Assembly (NCBI RefSeq): GCF_019320115.1
Contig: NC_089598.1
Coordinates: 87,125,560 to 87,189,559 of the forward strand
Direction of reading: 5' to 3'
Length of the DNA stretch: 64,000 nt
Source: Miscanthus floridulus
Taxonomy: Eukaryota > Streptophyta > Magnoliopsida > Poales > Poaceae
A program made the translations under genes and the position numbers. Numbering within the stretch: the stretch's first letter is position 1; every line of letters starts with the position of its first letter. Under the pieces are notes generated by a model. It was not told where the DNA came from. It ran no database searches and worked only from the letters and a program-made list of their open reading frames with translations. Below are positions 47,511-58,399 of this stretch, piece after piece.

Positions 47511-47922
47511 TGTCGACGAAATATGGTCGGCAGTCTACCTAGGGGTATGCCCAAGGTAGTAGATTATCGGCAGACAGATGCGCAAGCTACGAACGAGATG
47601 ATGACACAAGACAGACACGAGGTTTTATCCAGGTTCGGCCGCCGTGAAGGCGTAATACCTACGTCCTGCGTCTGATTGTATTACTGTATGTAAATGAGAT
47701 CTAGATGGATCGTGATGGATCCTCCCCGCTAGGGGACCCCAACCTCTCCTTATATACTCTGGAGGTGGTAGGATTACAAGTAAAGTAACCTATTTGGTAC
47801 TATACAATGTCTTTCGGTGCACGCCGAGCAGCGCCGTGCACGCCTTAATCTTGTGGGCCGGGCCACCTCTGATGGTGCAGCCCATGTCTTGTCTTGTAGA
47901 TACCGGGGGCCATACCCCCATA
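47511..47922 (-). repeat. 3' LTR of the nested element
   Basis: 412 bp. On the + strand it runs from TGTCGACGAAATATGG to CATACCCCCATA. It is similar to 50097-50518 throughout, with scattered substitutions and short indels. Confidence 0.9.
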
Positions 47923-48261
47923 GCTAGTCCCTGAGCCTGACAGTAGGTGACGTAGTCGCGTCGTGCCAGGGTCAGAAAGTAGAAGACCAGCCGAGCAGGC
48001 AGCCAGTCCCCGGGCGTAGCCTCGAGATGAGAACAAGCACATTCACCGCAAGGTGAAGTGTGCCCACTAAGTCCCCGAGCCTGCTGGAAGATGAATAATG
48101 AATCTTGTAGCAGGGTCAAAGAAAAAGAAGTCTGAAAGCTTGCCGACGTCGTTCGACATGTGCGTATCAAGACCCCAGACGTGCTGCCCAAGATCAGCAC
48201 CCTGATCCGAACAGCATGGAGCAGCTTGATAGCAAACCGACGAAACGTAACAAGATCCGAC

Positions 48262-49085
48262 CCCCGAGGAGTCCCCGGCGTAGGCGGGGACGACCGAGCA
48301 CCGAGGAGCGAGGAGTCCCCAGCGTAGGCGGCGATGACCGAGCACCGAGGAGCGAGGAGTCCCCGGCGTCGCTGGCGATGACCGAGCACCGAGGAGCGAG
48401 GAGTCCCCGGCGTAGGCGACGATGACCGAGCACCGAGGAGCAAGGAGTTCCCGGCGTCGGCGGTGATGACCGAGCACCGAGGAGCGAGGAGTCCCCAGCG
48501 TAGGCGGCGATGACCGAGCACCAAGGAGCGAGGAGTCCCCGGCGTCGGTGGCGATGACCGAGCACCGAGGAGCGAGGAGTCCCCGGCGTAGGCGGCGACG
48601 ACCAAGCATCGAGGAGCGAGGAGTCCTCGGCGTCAGCGGTGATGACCGAGCACCGAGGAGCGTGGAGCGAGGAGTCCCCGGCGTAGGCGGCGATGACCGA
48701 GCACCGAGGAGCGAGGAGTCCCCGGCGTCGGCGGCGATGATCGAGCACCGAGGAGCGAGGAGTCCCCAGTGTATGCGGCGATGACCGAGCACCGAGGAGC
48801 GAGGAGTCCCCGGCGTTGCTGGCGATGACCGAGCATCGAGGAGCGAGGAGTCCCCGGCGTCGCTGGCGATGTTCGAGCACCGAGGAACGAGGAGTCCCCG
48901 GCATCGCTGGCGATGATCGAGCACCGAGGAGCGAGGAGTCCCCGGCGTAGGCGGTGAGGTCCGAGCACCGAGGAGTCCCCAGCGTAGGCGGCGATGTCCG
49001 AGCACCGAGGAGTCCTTGGCGTAGGCGGCGAGGTCCGAGCACCGAGGAGTGCCCGGCATAGGCGGCGAGGTCTGAGCACCGACGT
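48262..49085. repeat. 44-bp minisatellite, about 19 units
   Basis: GTCCCC starts at 48271, 48315, 48359, 48403 and so on, every 44 bp to 48623; one 51-bp step leads to 48674, then 44-bp steps to 48938. The last three units are 37 bp and lack the 7-bp GAGCGAG duplication. Unit core: CGAGCACCGAGGAGCGAGGA then GTCCCCGGCGTAGGCGGCGA. As 44 is not a multiple of three, all three phases cycle, giving overlapping minus-strand frames of 264-350 codons. No known domain is seen and I do not call a protein. Confidence 0.93.
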
Positions 49086-50096
49086 AGCTGACGACGTCCG
49101 TGCGGTGAAGTGTGCCCACTTAGTCCTCGAGCACGAAGAATCTGAGGGCCGAGGAGTAACCGGCGTCGCTAGCGATGAAGCACGAGCGACGAACAGTCTG
49201 ATCGACTGGTCGGCGGCGAAGTGAACATTGAGTAGAAACGACCGGCGAACAGTCCGATCAATTGGTCGGCGACGGAGTCTATGAACCAAGCGGGCCGACC
49301 AGTTGATCGGTGGAGAAGTCCAAACACCAGGTGGTCCGATCACCTGGACGATGATCCTGCAATACAAACATGTAGAATGGGTAGTACATGATGTACAAAT
49401 AAATAAACTCCGGAGAAAAATCAGCAATGGTGATGAAATGGCGTATGTAGTTCGGCGATCAGTTGACGTGAAAATATATTTATGTTTAATATAAACCGTC
49501 CGAACAGTTAGTGTGTAGCTGAGTCTCCAGCCCTAGCTAGCCCATAGTCCATAACGTCGAGCGCGGAGCCCGTGCACGTGTAGGAGGAACAGGCGTGACC
49601 AAGGAGCCACTGCCGACCACCCATAACGCAGAGCGCGGAGCCCGTAGCACGTGTAGGGAGGAGCCAGAGATAGGGCCGTCTCTGGAGGCGTCCGAGCATC
49701 AACGTGATTGTTCGAGGGTTCAGAAAATCGTTTGGAGAGCAAATATGGAGAAAACAGTTCGGAGAAACATTATGGCGATATACGAAGATCGGAGAATATT
49801 TAGAAGAATATTAAAGCGTGACTTAGCTTTGGACGGAGCGTCTAGTCGGTGGCGTATGGCGTTGTCTGGTCGGCATTGACGGCGAGCACCTGGCGGGCGG
49901 TGAGTTGTTGGTGAAGACGACCTCGGAGGTGGTTCCGAGATCGGATCTGCTGTCGCAGGGGCTAGTGTAGCAGCGATGAATCATCGTCATGGACCGGCAT
50001 GGATCTCCACGAGATTGACGACGAGAACGCGTTGTTGATTTGAGGTCCATCTGGCTCGCCATGGATCAAGCGCACACCCCTACCTGGTGCGCCAAC

Positions 50097-50518
50097 TGTC
50101 GATAGAATATGCTCAGCAGTCCACCGAAGGGTATCCCGCGATGGTAGATTTGTCGGTGGGGATGCGCGTAATCAGGAACCAGATGGTGACACAAGGCGCA
50201 GAGACAGCGATTTAGATATGTTCGGGCCGTCTGATCGACGTAATACCCTACGTCCTGTGTCTTTGGTGTATTGTATTGATCTGTAAGTAGACCCGATCTG
50301 ATGGATCGTTATGGATCCTATCCGCTAGGGGACCCCTACCTCTCCTTATATACTCTGGAGGAGGTAGGGTTATAAGTAAAGTAGCCTATTTGGTACTATA
50401 CAATGTCTTACGGTGCACACCGAGCAGCGCCGTGCACGCCTTGATCTTGTGGGCCGGGCCACCTCTGATGGTGCGGCCCTTGTCTTGGCTTGTAGATACC
50501 GGGGGCCATACCCCCACA
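50097..50518 (-). repeat. 5' LTR of the nested element
   Basis: 422 bp; on the + strand it runs from TGTCGATAGAATATG to CATACCCCCACA. It carries the TATA-like TATATAAGG on the minus strand. 49086-50076, between the minisatellite and the primer-binding site, shows no coding domain. Confidence 0.9.
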
Positions 50519-50523
50519 GGGAC

Positions 50524-52039
50524 TAAACCTGGCATTACCTACAGATATTTTATAGCAGAAATTATAAAAATGGCAAGAGAAGACTATGACACGCATCAGT
50601 GAAACTGACTATAGAATGGAGTTGAATAACGACACATACTGATACAACTCTGGAAGCAACGATGGATGATGGCAGGTCTAATGGCACAATTCATTGTAAC
50701 AACGTGAGGTCATCATTGCCGGCCTGTGGCCACCACACAAAATAAGAAAACAACATCACCAAAGCAGAGGTTTCTAATAATGGATCAAGGGGGAAAACTG
50801 TTCAGATGAAGGTCATGATATACTCAACACGGTATTTGTGGAAGTAATTATCCATCTGAGCATAACTTTCGAGAGAGTGTCTATGTATGTCTCTTCAAAG
50901 AGATTGGAACTATTACAAGACAGTGGGACCATGATGACTGCTATCAATTTGGAAACATGATAAATTGAAGGTTCTAGGAACTGGGTTATCGCTTATGATA
51001 TAAATTAACCAAGCAAAGATAAATTGAGGGTTCTAGGACTGCTAAACTCTAAACCCTCAATTTATTTGGTGTCTTTTTATTCTATCACAGCGATTCACTA
51101 AATTTCTCTCTACTAAATAAAATGTAAATTCAAGAATTAAATGTCCCATGAATATTATGCATACTACAACTCAGTATATGAAGGAAGTCCAAGGGCCCAA
51201 AATGATTACCTTCATGGGATAAGCTTTCTTGCTTTCAATGGAAGAGGTCACCATGGCAGGCTGCTCCTAAATTTCTTGAAAAGCCTATAACTGCAACCAC
51301 TAAGGCACTAAGGAGCAGTTGTGGTATTAATATATAGTTGGAAATTAAGCAAAGACAGTAGCAGGAGATACAAGAAAGAAATGGTACCAACTGTAAGTTG
51401 TTGGTTACCAAACCATGCTGGTGGAGAGGGCAGTGAGGACTAATAGGCCACGCGAAGCCACGTTCGTGATTGTAGTCAACTCATCGTAGGCCTTGGATGA
51501 GCTGCAAAGAAATATAAAAATATCTAGATAAGACTTTTGGAAACTTTGGAGTCTCTACATCCAGGCCACGAATCAGTGTAGGAGGACTCATTTATGCGTT
51601 CAAATCTAAATCTCATCCAATTCATGGTAGTAGCAGAAAGAGTAAAACAAAACAGAATATCAGGCATGGACAATGTAGGTAGGCATTGATAATTCTATAC
51701 TGGGTCTATATGCAGAACACAATTATTTAGCTTCACATCCTTGAGGACCAACTAATACCGTGAAAACTGAGAACACATGGGAAAAAGCAAAGCTGACACA
51801 GATGTCCTGAACTTCTTGTAAGAAGGAATGGAAAGGAGGTCACCTGACCCTATGATTGAAACAAGGGCAGGAACAATATTTTTCTTTCTGATTGTTGTGC
51901 AAACTAATCTACCAGAAATGAATGCCTTTTAGGCATCTCTACATCAACTCTAAATTAATTAATGTCCATGCTCAACAAAGATACTTGAACAATCTGATAG
52001 GAATGACATACCAAATGAATATCTAGCATATTGCTTTAG
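50524..52039. other. CACTA interior, right part
   Basis: AT-rich DNA with exon/intron-like texture but no domain I can name. Some of it may belong to the captured gene represented at 52040-52275. Confidence 0.4.
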
Positions 52040-52275
52040 GGAAATTGTATCCAAGCTCAGTCATCTCCAACTGGTATAAAGGGTCACGATATAGTAGCTG
52101 TGGCAAAGACAGGTTGTTCATCTAAAACACTGGCCCATCTCCTCCCAGGGTTTATTCTTGTGGAGCACCTGAAGCATAATTCAAGTGAAGGTCCAACAGT
52201 ATTAGTTTTGTGTCCAGCTAGGGAATTGGCAACATAAATTCAAGATGAAGCAATCAAGTTTGGCAGATCTTGAAG
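52040..52275 (+). pseudogene. Captured DEAD-box RNA helicase fragment
   Basis: One frame reads [20 protein letters not shown], then the Walker A region as AKTGCSSKT (family AKTGSGKT, one residue longer and lacking the glycine), then [32 protein letters not shown] (motif Ia, usually PTRELAT) and IQDEAIKFGRS. These are the Q motif, motif I and motif Ia in order, as in plant DEAD-box helicases of the RH14/RH46 type. TAA at about 52234 stands where the family has Gln, and a TGA ends it. Such helicases unwind RNA; this fragment cannot. It lies inside the CACTA element, so it is probably a transduplicated host gene piece. Confidence 0.82.
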
Positions 52276-52899
52276 AATATCTTCTACTGTGTGTTGCTCT
52301 GTATTTTCTGATATAGGAAACATGCCCACTCATATACGTGAAGAACATTAGAATTGCGTACACAACTATTAAAAGGGAATAAAAATTAAATAAAACCCAG
52401 ATCACCTTGGTCCAATAGTGGTTACAAAACAGAAACATCAAAATCACCGGATCGCATCTGAAAGAAAAAGAAGGTTGCATTAATATAGTTCAATTTCAAG
52501 GATAGAGTACTCCAAAGATTTTACAAATACAATTAAGAGTTTTTCTAGACAATAGAAGCATGACAGTAATCGAAAACTAAAGGGAATCCCCAACTAAAAT
52601 TAGTTGCAAGCTAGTAGCATGGAGAAGGTATCCCTTTCATTAACTCTACGATATTAGCAAGGCAAAACTGATATCCAAAGCAAGTTAGTTGGCCGAAGCT
52701 GCAGCACAAAATTTAGGACAAAATAAACGTCCTCATAATTTCCAACATTTGAGTGGTCTGCAACTTGGCTAAATCGGATTGAACAAACATTGAGCGTGCT
52801 TGTTATCTCTTGGCTTGCGACAAGAAGGACAAAGGGGCAGCAGAACCAAACCTCAGAGAAACTCATCGTGGTGGCCTGACCCTCATTCCAATAGTCATC

Positions 52900-53430
52900 T
52901 CCATCAACAAATCGCCCGTCCCCGGCGTCGGCGAGGGATGGGGAGAGGAACAAAGGAGGCAACACACCCTCACCTAGGGCTGGTCGTGATTGAGGCCTCT
53001 CGCACCGGGACGGCCACATCCGTGCCGCCGCGCTAGGGCCTGCTCGTGTCGGGAGGGGCGGAGCAGCAGCGATGGCATTGGGGCCACGCCGCGTGGGGCG
53101 GCCAGCGTCGCGTGCACTGGGACGGCCATGCTGCTGGGGCCGGTCGTCGTCTGTGCCGCCGCGCTAGGGCTTGGTCATGTCAGGAGGGGCGGAGCAGCAG
53201 CTATGGCACTGGTGTCGCTTCGTCGGGTTGCCGGCGTCGCACGCGCCTGGGGCGACCGCGCTGCTAGGGCCGGTCGCCAGCCGATGTGGCCCGATGCGGA
53301 GGGAGCAGGAGGAGTCGCCGTTGGGGGAGGAAGAAGCGGTGGAGACGAGGGGGCAACATGAGAAGTGGAAGAGAGGAGGAAGATATTTTTGTGTCGAGCC
53401 CATGGGAGGTGGAAGAAAGGTGGCTGCTAT
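52900..53430. repeat. GC-rich block with a 131-bp tandem duplication
   Basis: GCGCTAGGGCYTGSTC followed by GGAGGGGCGGAGCAGCAGC recurs at 53030 and 53161. Open frames on both strands are alanine/arginine/glycine-rich with no domain. It abuts the right subterminal repeats of the CACTA element and may derive from a captured first exon or promoter. Confidence 0.6.
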
Positions 53431-53439
53431 ATATATAGC

Positions 53440-53630
53440 GGGTATTTATAGGAGCGGCTGGTGATTCAGCCGCCCCTACAAATGGACACAGCAGGGGCGG
53501 CTCTACATACCAGCCGTCTCTATAAATCGACGTATTTGTAGGGGCGGCTCGTATTACCAGCCGTCTCTATTGTGCCATTTGTAGGGGCGGCTGCTGTGCT
53601 AGAGCTCGAGCACATCACTGTAAGGGCTGC
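53440..53630. repeat. Right subterminal repeats of the CACTA element
   Basis: Alternating AGGGGCGGCT and AGCCGCCCCT/AGCCGTCTCT words, matching the left end 45836-46110 in inverted order. Confidence 0.85.
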
Positions 53631-53820
53631 TCCAATGCCAGCCACCCCTAACAAAATTCCGTTGCTACAAACTGTTTTTCATGTAGTGACTAAACGTAGA
53701 CTTAACCTACACAGAAATTCAACTCTTCCCGCAGAGAATCTAGAGCAAAAGAAGCTGTGCCAAACTCGTTCTTACTATATAAGTATTACCTAAATTTCTT
53801 GATAACAGTCAGTGGTAGTT

Positions 53821-53941
53821 GGAGCCTTTTCGGGAGGCCGTATCGTATCGTGGATTATTTACTGCTGGCTGGTTTGGTGTGAGAGAAAAACACTGTTCCC
53901 GACTGGAAATTTACGATCGTTTACGAGCAAGCGAATAGGCT
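53821..53941. mobile_element. Grass hAT-type MITE, ~120 bp
   Basis: It contains GGCTGGTTTGGTGTGAGAGA and AAAAACACTGTTCC next to TTTACGATCGTTTACG, with GCCTATTCGCTTGC on the reverse strand at the right end. It shares the TGTGAGAGAAAAA core, inverted, with 54535-54671. The target duplication was not resolved. Confidence 0.6.
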
Positions 53942-54367
53942 AAGGCTGCAGCGAACAGAGAACTGCATTGAATTGTGGCTAATCATCAAGGCAAGCTGTA
54001 CCACCACGAAGTCATCACATTTTATGATCGATATGCACAATACGCTGCAAAAACCAGGATTGTACTTCTCTACAAGTAAATCAATTGACTTTTAGAATGA
54101 TCAGATCAGCTCTATAAATTAATAAAAAAAATTAACTGGAGCGTACTTGGGCGCAGTGGGGGTGATGTTTTAATAATTTGCATCAGAAAGGTGGCGAGTC
54201 GATGCAAAAAAGAAAAGAAAAATAAATACAATGGTCATCGCTTGCCGGTGAGAATCACATATGACAAGGTAGGGCCTCCACCATACCTTAAATTTTCTTG
54301 CAGCATGCATCGTCGTCTCCTTTGCATCCTGTCTTTTTCTCCACTGCTTTTGCTCCGTCGCCGCCAC

Positions 54368-54409
54368 GCATCGAGGCATATATATGGTGCATCGAGGCAT
54401 ATATATGGT
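54368..54409. repeat. Perfect 21-bp tandem duplication
   Basis: GCATCGAGGCATATATATGG plus T is present twice without change (54368-54388 and 54389-54409). Confidence 0.95.
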
Positions 54410-54534
54410 GCTTTGTTATTAGTGTAGTTGTGCCATATCTTAATTTTTAAATATGTCCTTGCCACTGCAAACGTAAGTACGTAACCACTGCACTCTGTCT
54501 ATGTCCCCACAAACTTGGCGAATTTCAAATAAGC

Positions 54535-54671
54535 GCCATGTTCATTTGGGCTTGTTTGGCTTATAAACCGTACTTTTTCAGCCAACGAACAGTATTTTTC
54601 TCTCACACCAAATCAACCAACAGTACTTTCAGCTATGGCTTATCAATCAACTAAGTCCAAACGAACAGGGC
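54535..54671. mobile_element. Grass hAT-type MITE, 137 bp
   Basis: Left end GCCATGTTCATTTGG and right end (reverse) GCCCTGTTCGTTTGGAC form inverted repeats. The core TTTTTCTCTCACACCAAATC is shared with the element at 53821-53941. This family is common near grass genes. An 8-bp target duplication is not evident. Confidence 0.75.
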
Positions 54672-55527
54672 GAAGGCCATTGGCGGCATTGGTTAAAAAA
54701 GGTTAACCAAAGCACTACCACTTCATGTGGTGTGAGTAGCTAGCTATTGGGCGCCATTTAAGTGGATTCGATTGATGCATGTGTGGCCTCTGTGGTGTTT
54801 GGGAACTTGGAAGGATTATGCCCACGAATATTCCGGCCCGTTTTGGAGCCTTCGCTCTGCAGCGAACACTGCACCGAACAAACAGTGCCTGGTGGACGCA
54901 ATGCTGTAGCCGGGTCTACGACTACGATTGTAGTAGGAATAGTTGGCTAGTTGCCAGTTGGTGACCCTTCCAATGGAGCCATGGCAGAGCTATATGATCT
55001 TGTTGCTACGTGGTCAGCCGTGGATCCATCGAGGGAGAGGTCCAGAGGATGAGAACGGTGACGAGGAGTACATACTACTCTAACCCTACTCGATGGATTC
55101 ACGCATGTACCCCGCTGTGTTCCAAAATATCTATCGTTCTCAATTTCTGAGAAATAACTTTGATTAATTTTATATCAAAACATTAATATTTATTATATAT
55201 AATTAATATTGTTAGATAGATTTTTGAATTTATTTTCATAATAAATTTATTTGAATAGGCAAATGTTGCCTGTATTTTCTACAACAAACTTGTTTGTGGT
55301 ACGGAAAAAAAACGACAGATAATCCAATGCAATCGTAAAAGAGCAGCTAGCCTGCTTCGGTTGCTGGCACTATCACATCGTCTCTTGTCCTTCTCCTCCG
55401 TCGGCTCCTCCTATTAGCACAGTAGAATAGGCTTTTCCTGGAGCAGCAGCAGAAGGGTGGCAATGTGCCATGACCGACACTTGATAGCACCACAATGTCG
55501 ACACCAAGCACGTTATACTCGGCGTCG
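54672..55527. other. Spacer with Stowaway-like debris
   Basis: No gene is supported. 55125-55260 is AT-rich and begins TGTTCCAAAATATCTATCG, resembling a degraded Stowaway end. Confidence 0.4.
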
Positions 55528-55693
55528 CGTCGACACCGCTTGGCCGTCCGCGACCGCGTGCACTCCACTCTCACCGGTCACCACCCGCGTGCGCGCGCGA
55601 CCGGCCGCTGCGTCGACACCGCTTGGCCGTCCGCGACCGCGTGCACTCCACTCTCACCGGTCACCACCCGCGTGCGCGCGCGACCGGCCGCTG
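55528..55693. repeat. Perfect 83-bp tandem duplication
   Basis: CGTCGACACCGCTTGGCCGT starts both copies at 55528 and 55611; each runs 83 bp to GACCGGCCGCTG. I see no mismatch. An open + strand frame crosses both copies but shows no domain. Confidence 0.93.
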
Positions 55694-56149
55694 CGGCGCT
55701 GCAGTGCACAGCAGACAGCACAGGATTTATCATCCCGCGAGTGGAGTGGCGGGCGGCGGCGGCAGTCTCTCAACGGCCGCCGCCGATTCGACCTTCCCAG
55801 GCCATCGTTCGTCAGAGCGAAAGAAAACTTGCCTTGTAGTGGGCTTGCCTTTTGGGCTGAAATGATACGCCACCAACTGGGCCTTGCCGCCCCTCTTGGG
55901 CTTATTCATCACTGTAGTATACACGGGCCCTGGTATAGTTGGCCATTTGGCCTGGGCACTACGGGCCGGCCCAAGCACGGCACTAAGTAGCACGGCCCAG
56001 GAACGGTCTGGCCCGACAGCCTTCTTGCCGGTGCCTGGCACGGCCCGGCCTTAGTGCCGTGTCTAGGCCGCCATTCTGGCCCGTAGTGCCGGCCCGGGCA
56101 CGGCACGCTATATGGGCCAGCCCGGCAGCGGCACGACTCGGCACCGTTG

Positions 56150-56931
56150 GATCTCTGGCCTCGCTCCCATCGGACCGTTGGATCCGGCCGTTGGAATATG
56201 GGGTATAAAACCACCCGTCCCGGCCGGCCGGCCACGTCTCGCTCCGTCGCCCTAATTCATTTGCTCTCACTCTCTCGCCTCGCTCTTGGCTCTCCCCCGC
56301 AACGCTGTCTCGCCCGCTCCTCTCTCGCCTCGCTCTCCTCTCTCGGCGAGTCGGCGTCGCCACGTCGCCACGTCGGCGACTCGCTCTCCTCTCTCGCCTC
56401 CGACTTCCTCTCTTCTTCTCGCTCTCCGATGGCCTCTGGAGCCACCGCTGGCCGGCACTAGCACAATCCCTAACCATAACCCTTGCTCAATCCCTAACCC
56501 TAACCCTTGATCTCGCTTCGTCCTCGCCGGATCCGTCGTCGACCTCGCCGGATCCGTCGGTTTCATCGCCGGATCCATCGGATCTCCGACCTCGCTCCCA
56601 TTGGACCGTTGGATCCGGCCATTGGAATAGAGGGTATAAAACCCGTCCCGGTCGACCGGCCGCATCTCATTCCGTCGCCCTAATTCATTTTTTCTCCTCT
56701 CTCGCCGAGTCCGCGTCGCCGCGTCGGTGACTCGCTCTCCTCTCTCGCCTCTGACTTCCTCTCTTCTTCTCGCTCTCCGGTGGCCTCTAGAGCCACCGCT
56801 GGCTGGCACTGGCACAATCCCTAACCCTAACCCTTGCTCAATCCCTAACCCTAACCCTTGATCTCGCTTCGTCCTCGCCGGATCCGTCGTTGACCTCGTC
56901 GGATCCGTCGATTTCCTCGCCAGATCCATCC
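56150..56931. repeat. Tandem duplication of the hAT promoter/leader
   Basis: GATCT..GACCTCGCTCCCAT at 56150 recurs at 56581; both copies include a GGTATAAAA TATA box (about 56199 and 56633). They also share a CTAATTCATTT block and a CCCTAACCCTTGCTCAATCC stretch with telomere-like CCCTAA units. The second copy is about 80 bp shorter. Confidence 0.85.
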
Positions 56932-57123
56932 CTCGTCGTCGACCTCGCTGGATCCGTGCCTCGTCGACCTCGCGCGACGACTCTAGTGCTCCGACTTTGA
57001 AGGTAAGTCGCCATCGACCTAACCCTTGCTCAATCCCTAACCCTAACCCTACCCTCGATCTCTACTAACCCTTGCTCTATTTTGTCTGAAGCCGTTGAGG
57101 GACCGGGGTGCCGACGAGTGGCG

Positions 57124-58399
57124 ATGGTTGGATCCGACGACGAGACGCTTGAGGTCGGTTCTAACCAAGAGAGGCGATTGTGCGGGTTGGCCTGAGATGA
57201 TGACGAGGATGACCTGCGCGAGGACACCACGGAGTTGTTCGGCCGTAACGTTCAAGCTCCTATCATCCTCGAGCCATGCGATGATTAAGCAGTGCATGGG
57301 GAAGAGAATAACGGCAAGCAGTCACGTCCCTCTACCTCGGCAGTGTGGCTTGATTTCAAGAAACTCTTCAAAATAGAGAATGGTAAGAAGGTCAGGTATG
57401 GAGCTAAGTGCATCCATTGCTCTAAGGGATACTCTGGGCACTCTAGTGGTGGCACTGGTCACCTCACCCGTCATAGGGATAAATGCCCTAGGAGGCGTGA
57501 AAAAACTCGCATGTCTCAGTCACATATCTCTTTTAATCCTGATGGTAGTATGCGCAATTGGGAGTATTGTCCTATTGTTGCTCGTACTCAACTGGTTCGA
57601 TTGCTTGCTAGGCTTGATGTTCCTATCTCTTTGGGAGAATCATATGCATTTGAAGAATACATTAGAACTGCTCATAATCCTAAATTTGTTTCAGTCTCTA
57701 GGCAAACCACCACTAGAGACATGTTTAAATACTTCACTGATTGGAAGGCTAAGCTTGTTGAGACTGTTAGTTTTGCTAGTGTTAATTGTGTGTGTCTAAC
57801 CTCTGATATTTGGTCTGGTAATACCAAAGAGGACTACCTTAGTGTTGTTACTCACTACATAAACTCTGATTGGCAACTAGAGAAGAGAGTGTTTGGTCTT
57901 AGGCTTATTGATTGTTCCCACAATGGATAAAAACATTGCTGATCTTGTTGCATCTGTGCTTGCTAATTTTGGTTTGACAGGAAAAGTATTTGGTGTTACT
58001 TTGGACAATGCATCATCTAATGTATCAGCCATGCAAAAACTTAGACCTATTCTTTATAAATATCTTGGTATTGAAGTTGTGGTCAATGCATCATCTAATG
58101 ATAGTGATGATTTAGACAATGCAGTTAATTGTATGTTCTTGCATCAACGTTGTGCATGTCACATTATCAATCTGATTGTTAAGGAGGCCCTAACTGCTCT
58201 TAAGCCTTTGATTGAAAAATTTAGAATTGCAATATCTTTCTTAAACTCATCTAACCAGAGAATTGCTGCATATAAAAGTTACTGCATTGCCATTGGTGTT
58301 AGGCCTAGAAAGTTTCAACTGGACATGGAAGTTAGGTGGAATTCTACATACCTAATGCTTAAGCATTTGTTTCCACATAAGGTCTCATTCACTACTTTC
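57124..58399 (+). pseudogene. hAT transposase, N-terminal two thirds, broken
   Basis: The frame opens at ATG 57124 (MVGSDDETLEVGSNQERR), with in-frame TGA at 57193 and TAA at 57286. It continues through a BED-type zinc finger (WLDFKKLFKI; CIHC; HLTRH, about 57346-57480), the SDIWSG segment with the first catalytic aspartate near 57805, and CSHNG. A 1-bp shift near 57925 moves the frame. The second aspartate is in GVTLDNASSN near 57995-58020, then HQRCACHIINLIVKEAL and EVRWNSTYLMLKHL. The third catalytic residue and the C-terminal dimerisation domain are missing. A GAAGGTAAGT donor near 57000 hints at a 5' intron. It would bind and cut transposon ends if intact. Confidence 0.88.

Larger units (their letters stand above)
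47511..50518 (-). mobile_element. Non-autonomous LTR retrotransposon nested in the CACTA element
   Basis: LTRs at 47511-47922 and 50097-50518 are flanked by the perfect target duplication GGGAC (47506-47510 and 50519-50523). On the minus strand the 5' LTR is the right one: it has GTATATAAGG as TATA box, and TTGGCGCACCAGGTAGGGG follows it as primer-binding site (about 50096-50077). The 2.2-kb interior has no gag or pol domain and is dominated by a 44-bp minisatellite. It must have moved with proteins from another element. A related copy is at 61830-64000. Confidence 0.9.
45822..53688. mobile_element. CACTA-type DNA transposon, non-autonomous, 7.9 kb
   Basis: The left end starts CACTGCTACAGGAA and the right end reads (reverse) CACTACATGAAAAACAG. 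The 3-bp ACT target duplication is at 45819-45821 and 53689-53691. Both subterminal regions (45836-46110 and about 53440-53630) are packed with both orientations of TTTGTAGGGGCGGCTG, the hallmark of grass CACTA elements. The left terminal base pattern CACTG departs from CACTA. No transposase domain is visible. About 3 kb of its length is a nested LTR element, and it carries a helicase gene fragment. Confidence 0.85.
55930..58399 (+). mobile_element. hAT transposon, left part, truncated by a gypsy fragment
   Basis: The left end is placed near 55930-55940, where TAGTTGGCCATTTGGCCTGG resembles hAT termini of grasses. GGCACGG/CCGTGCC-rich subterminal words follow to about 56145. A promoter region and a transposase gene come next. 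The right end and 8-bp target duplication cannot be checked because the transposase runs into gypsy sequence at about 58397-58408. Confidence 0.75.

Noticed and set aside
48262..49085. CRISPR-like array (regular repeats)
   Set aside because: Units are contiguous with no unique spacers and the DNA is a plant nuclear retroelement.
48067..49119. A 350-codon minus-strand open frame that looks like a repetitive protein
   Set aside because: It is produced by a 44-bp minisatellite whose other phases are also open; no domain or start context, and it lies in a non-autonomous LTR element interior.
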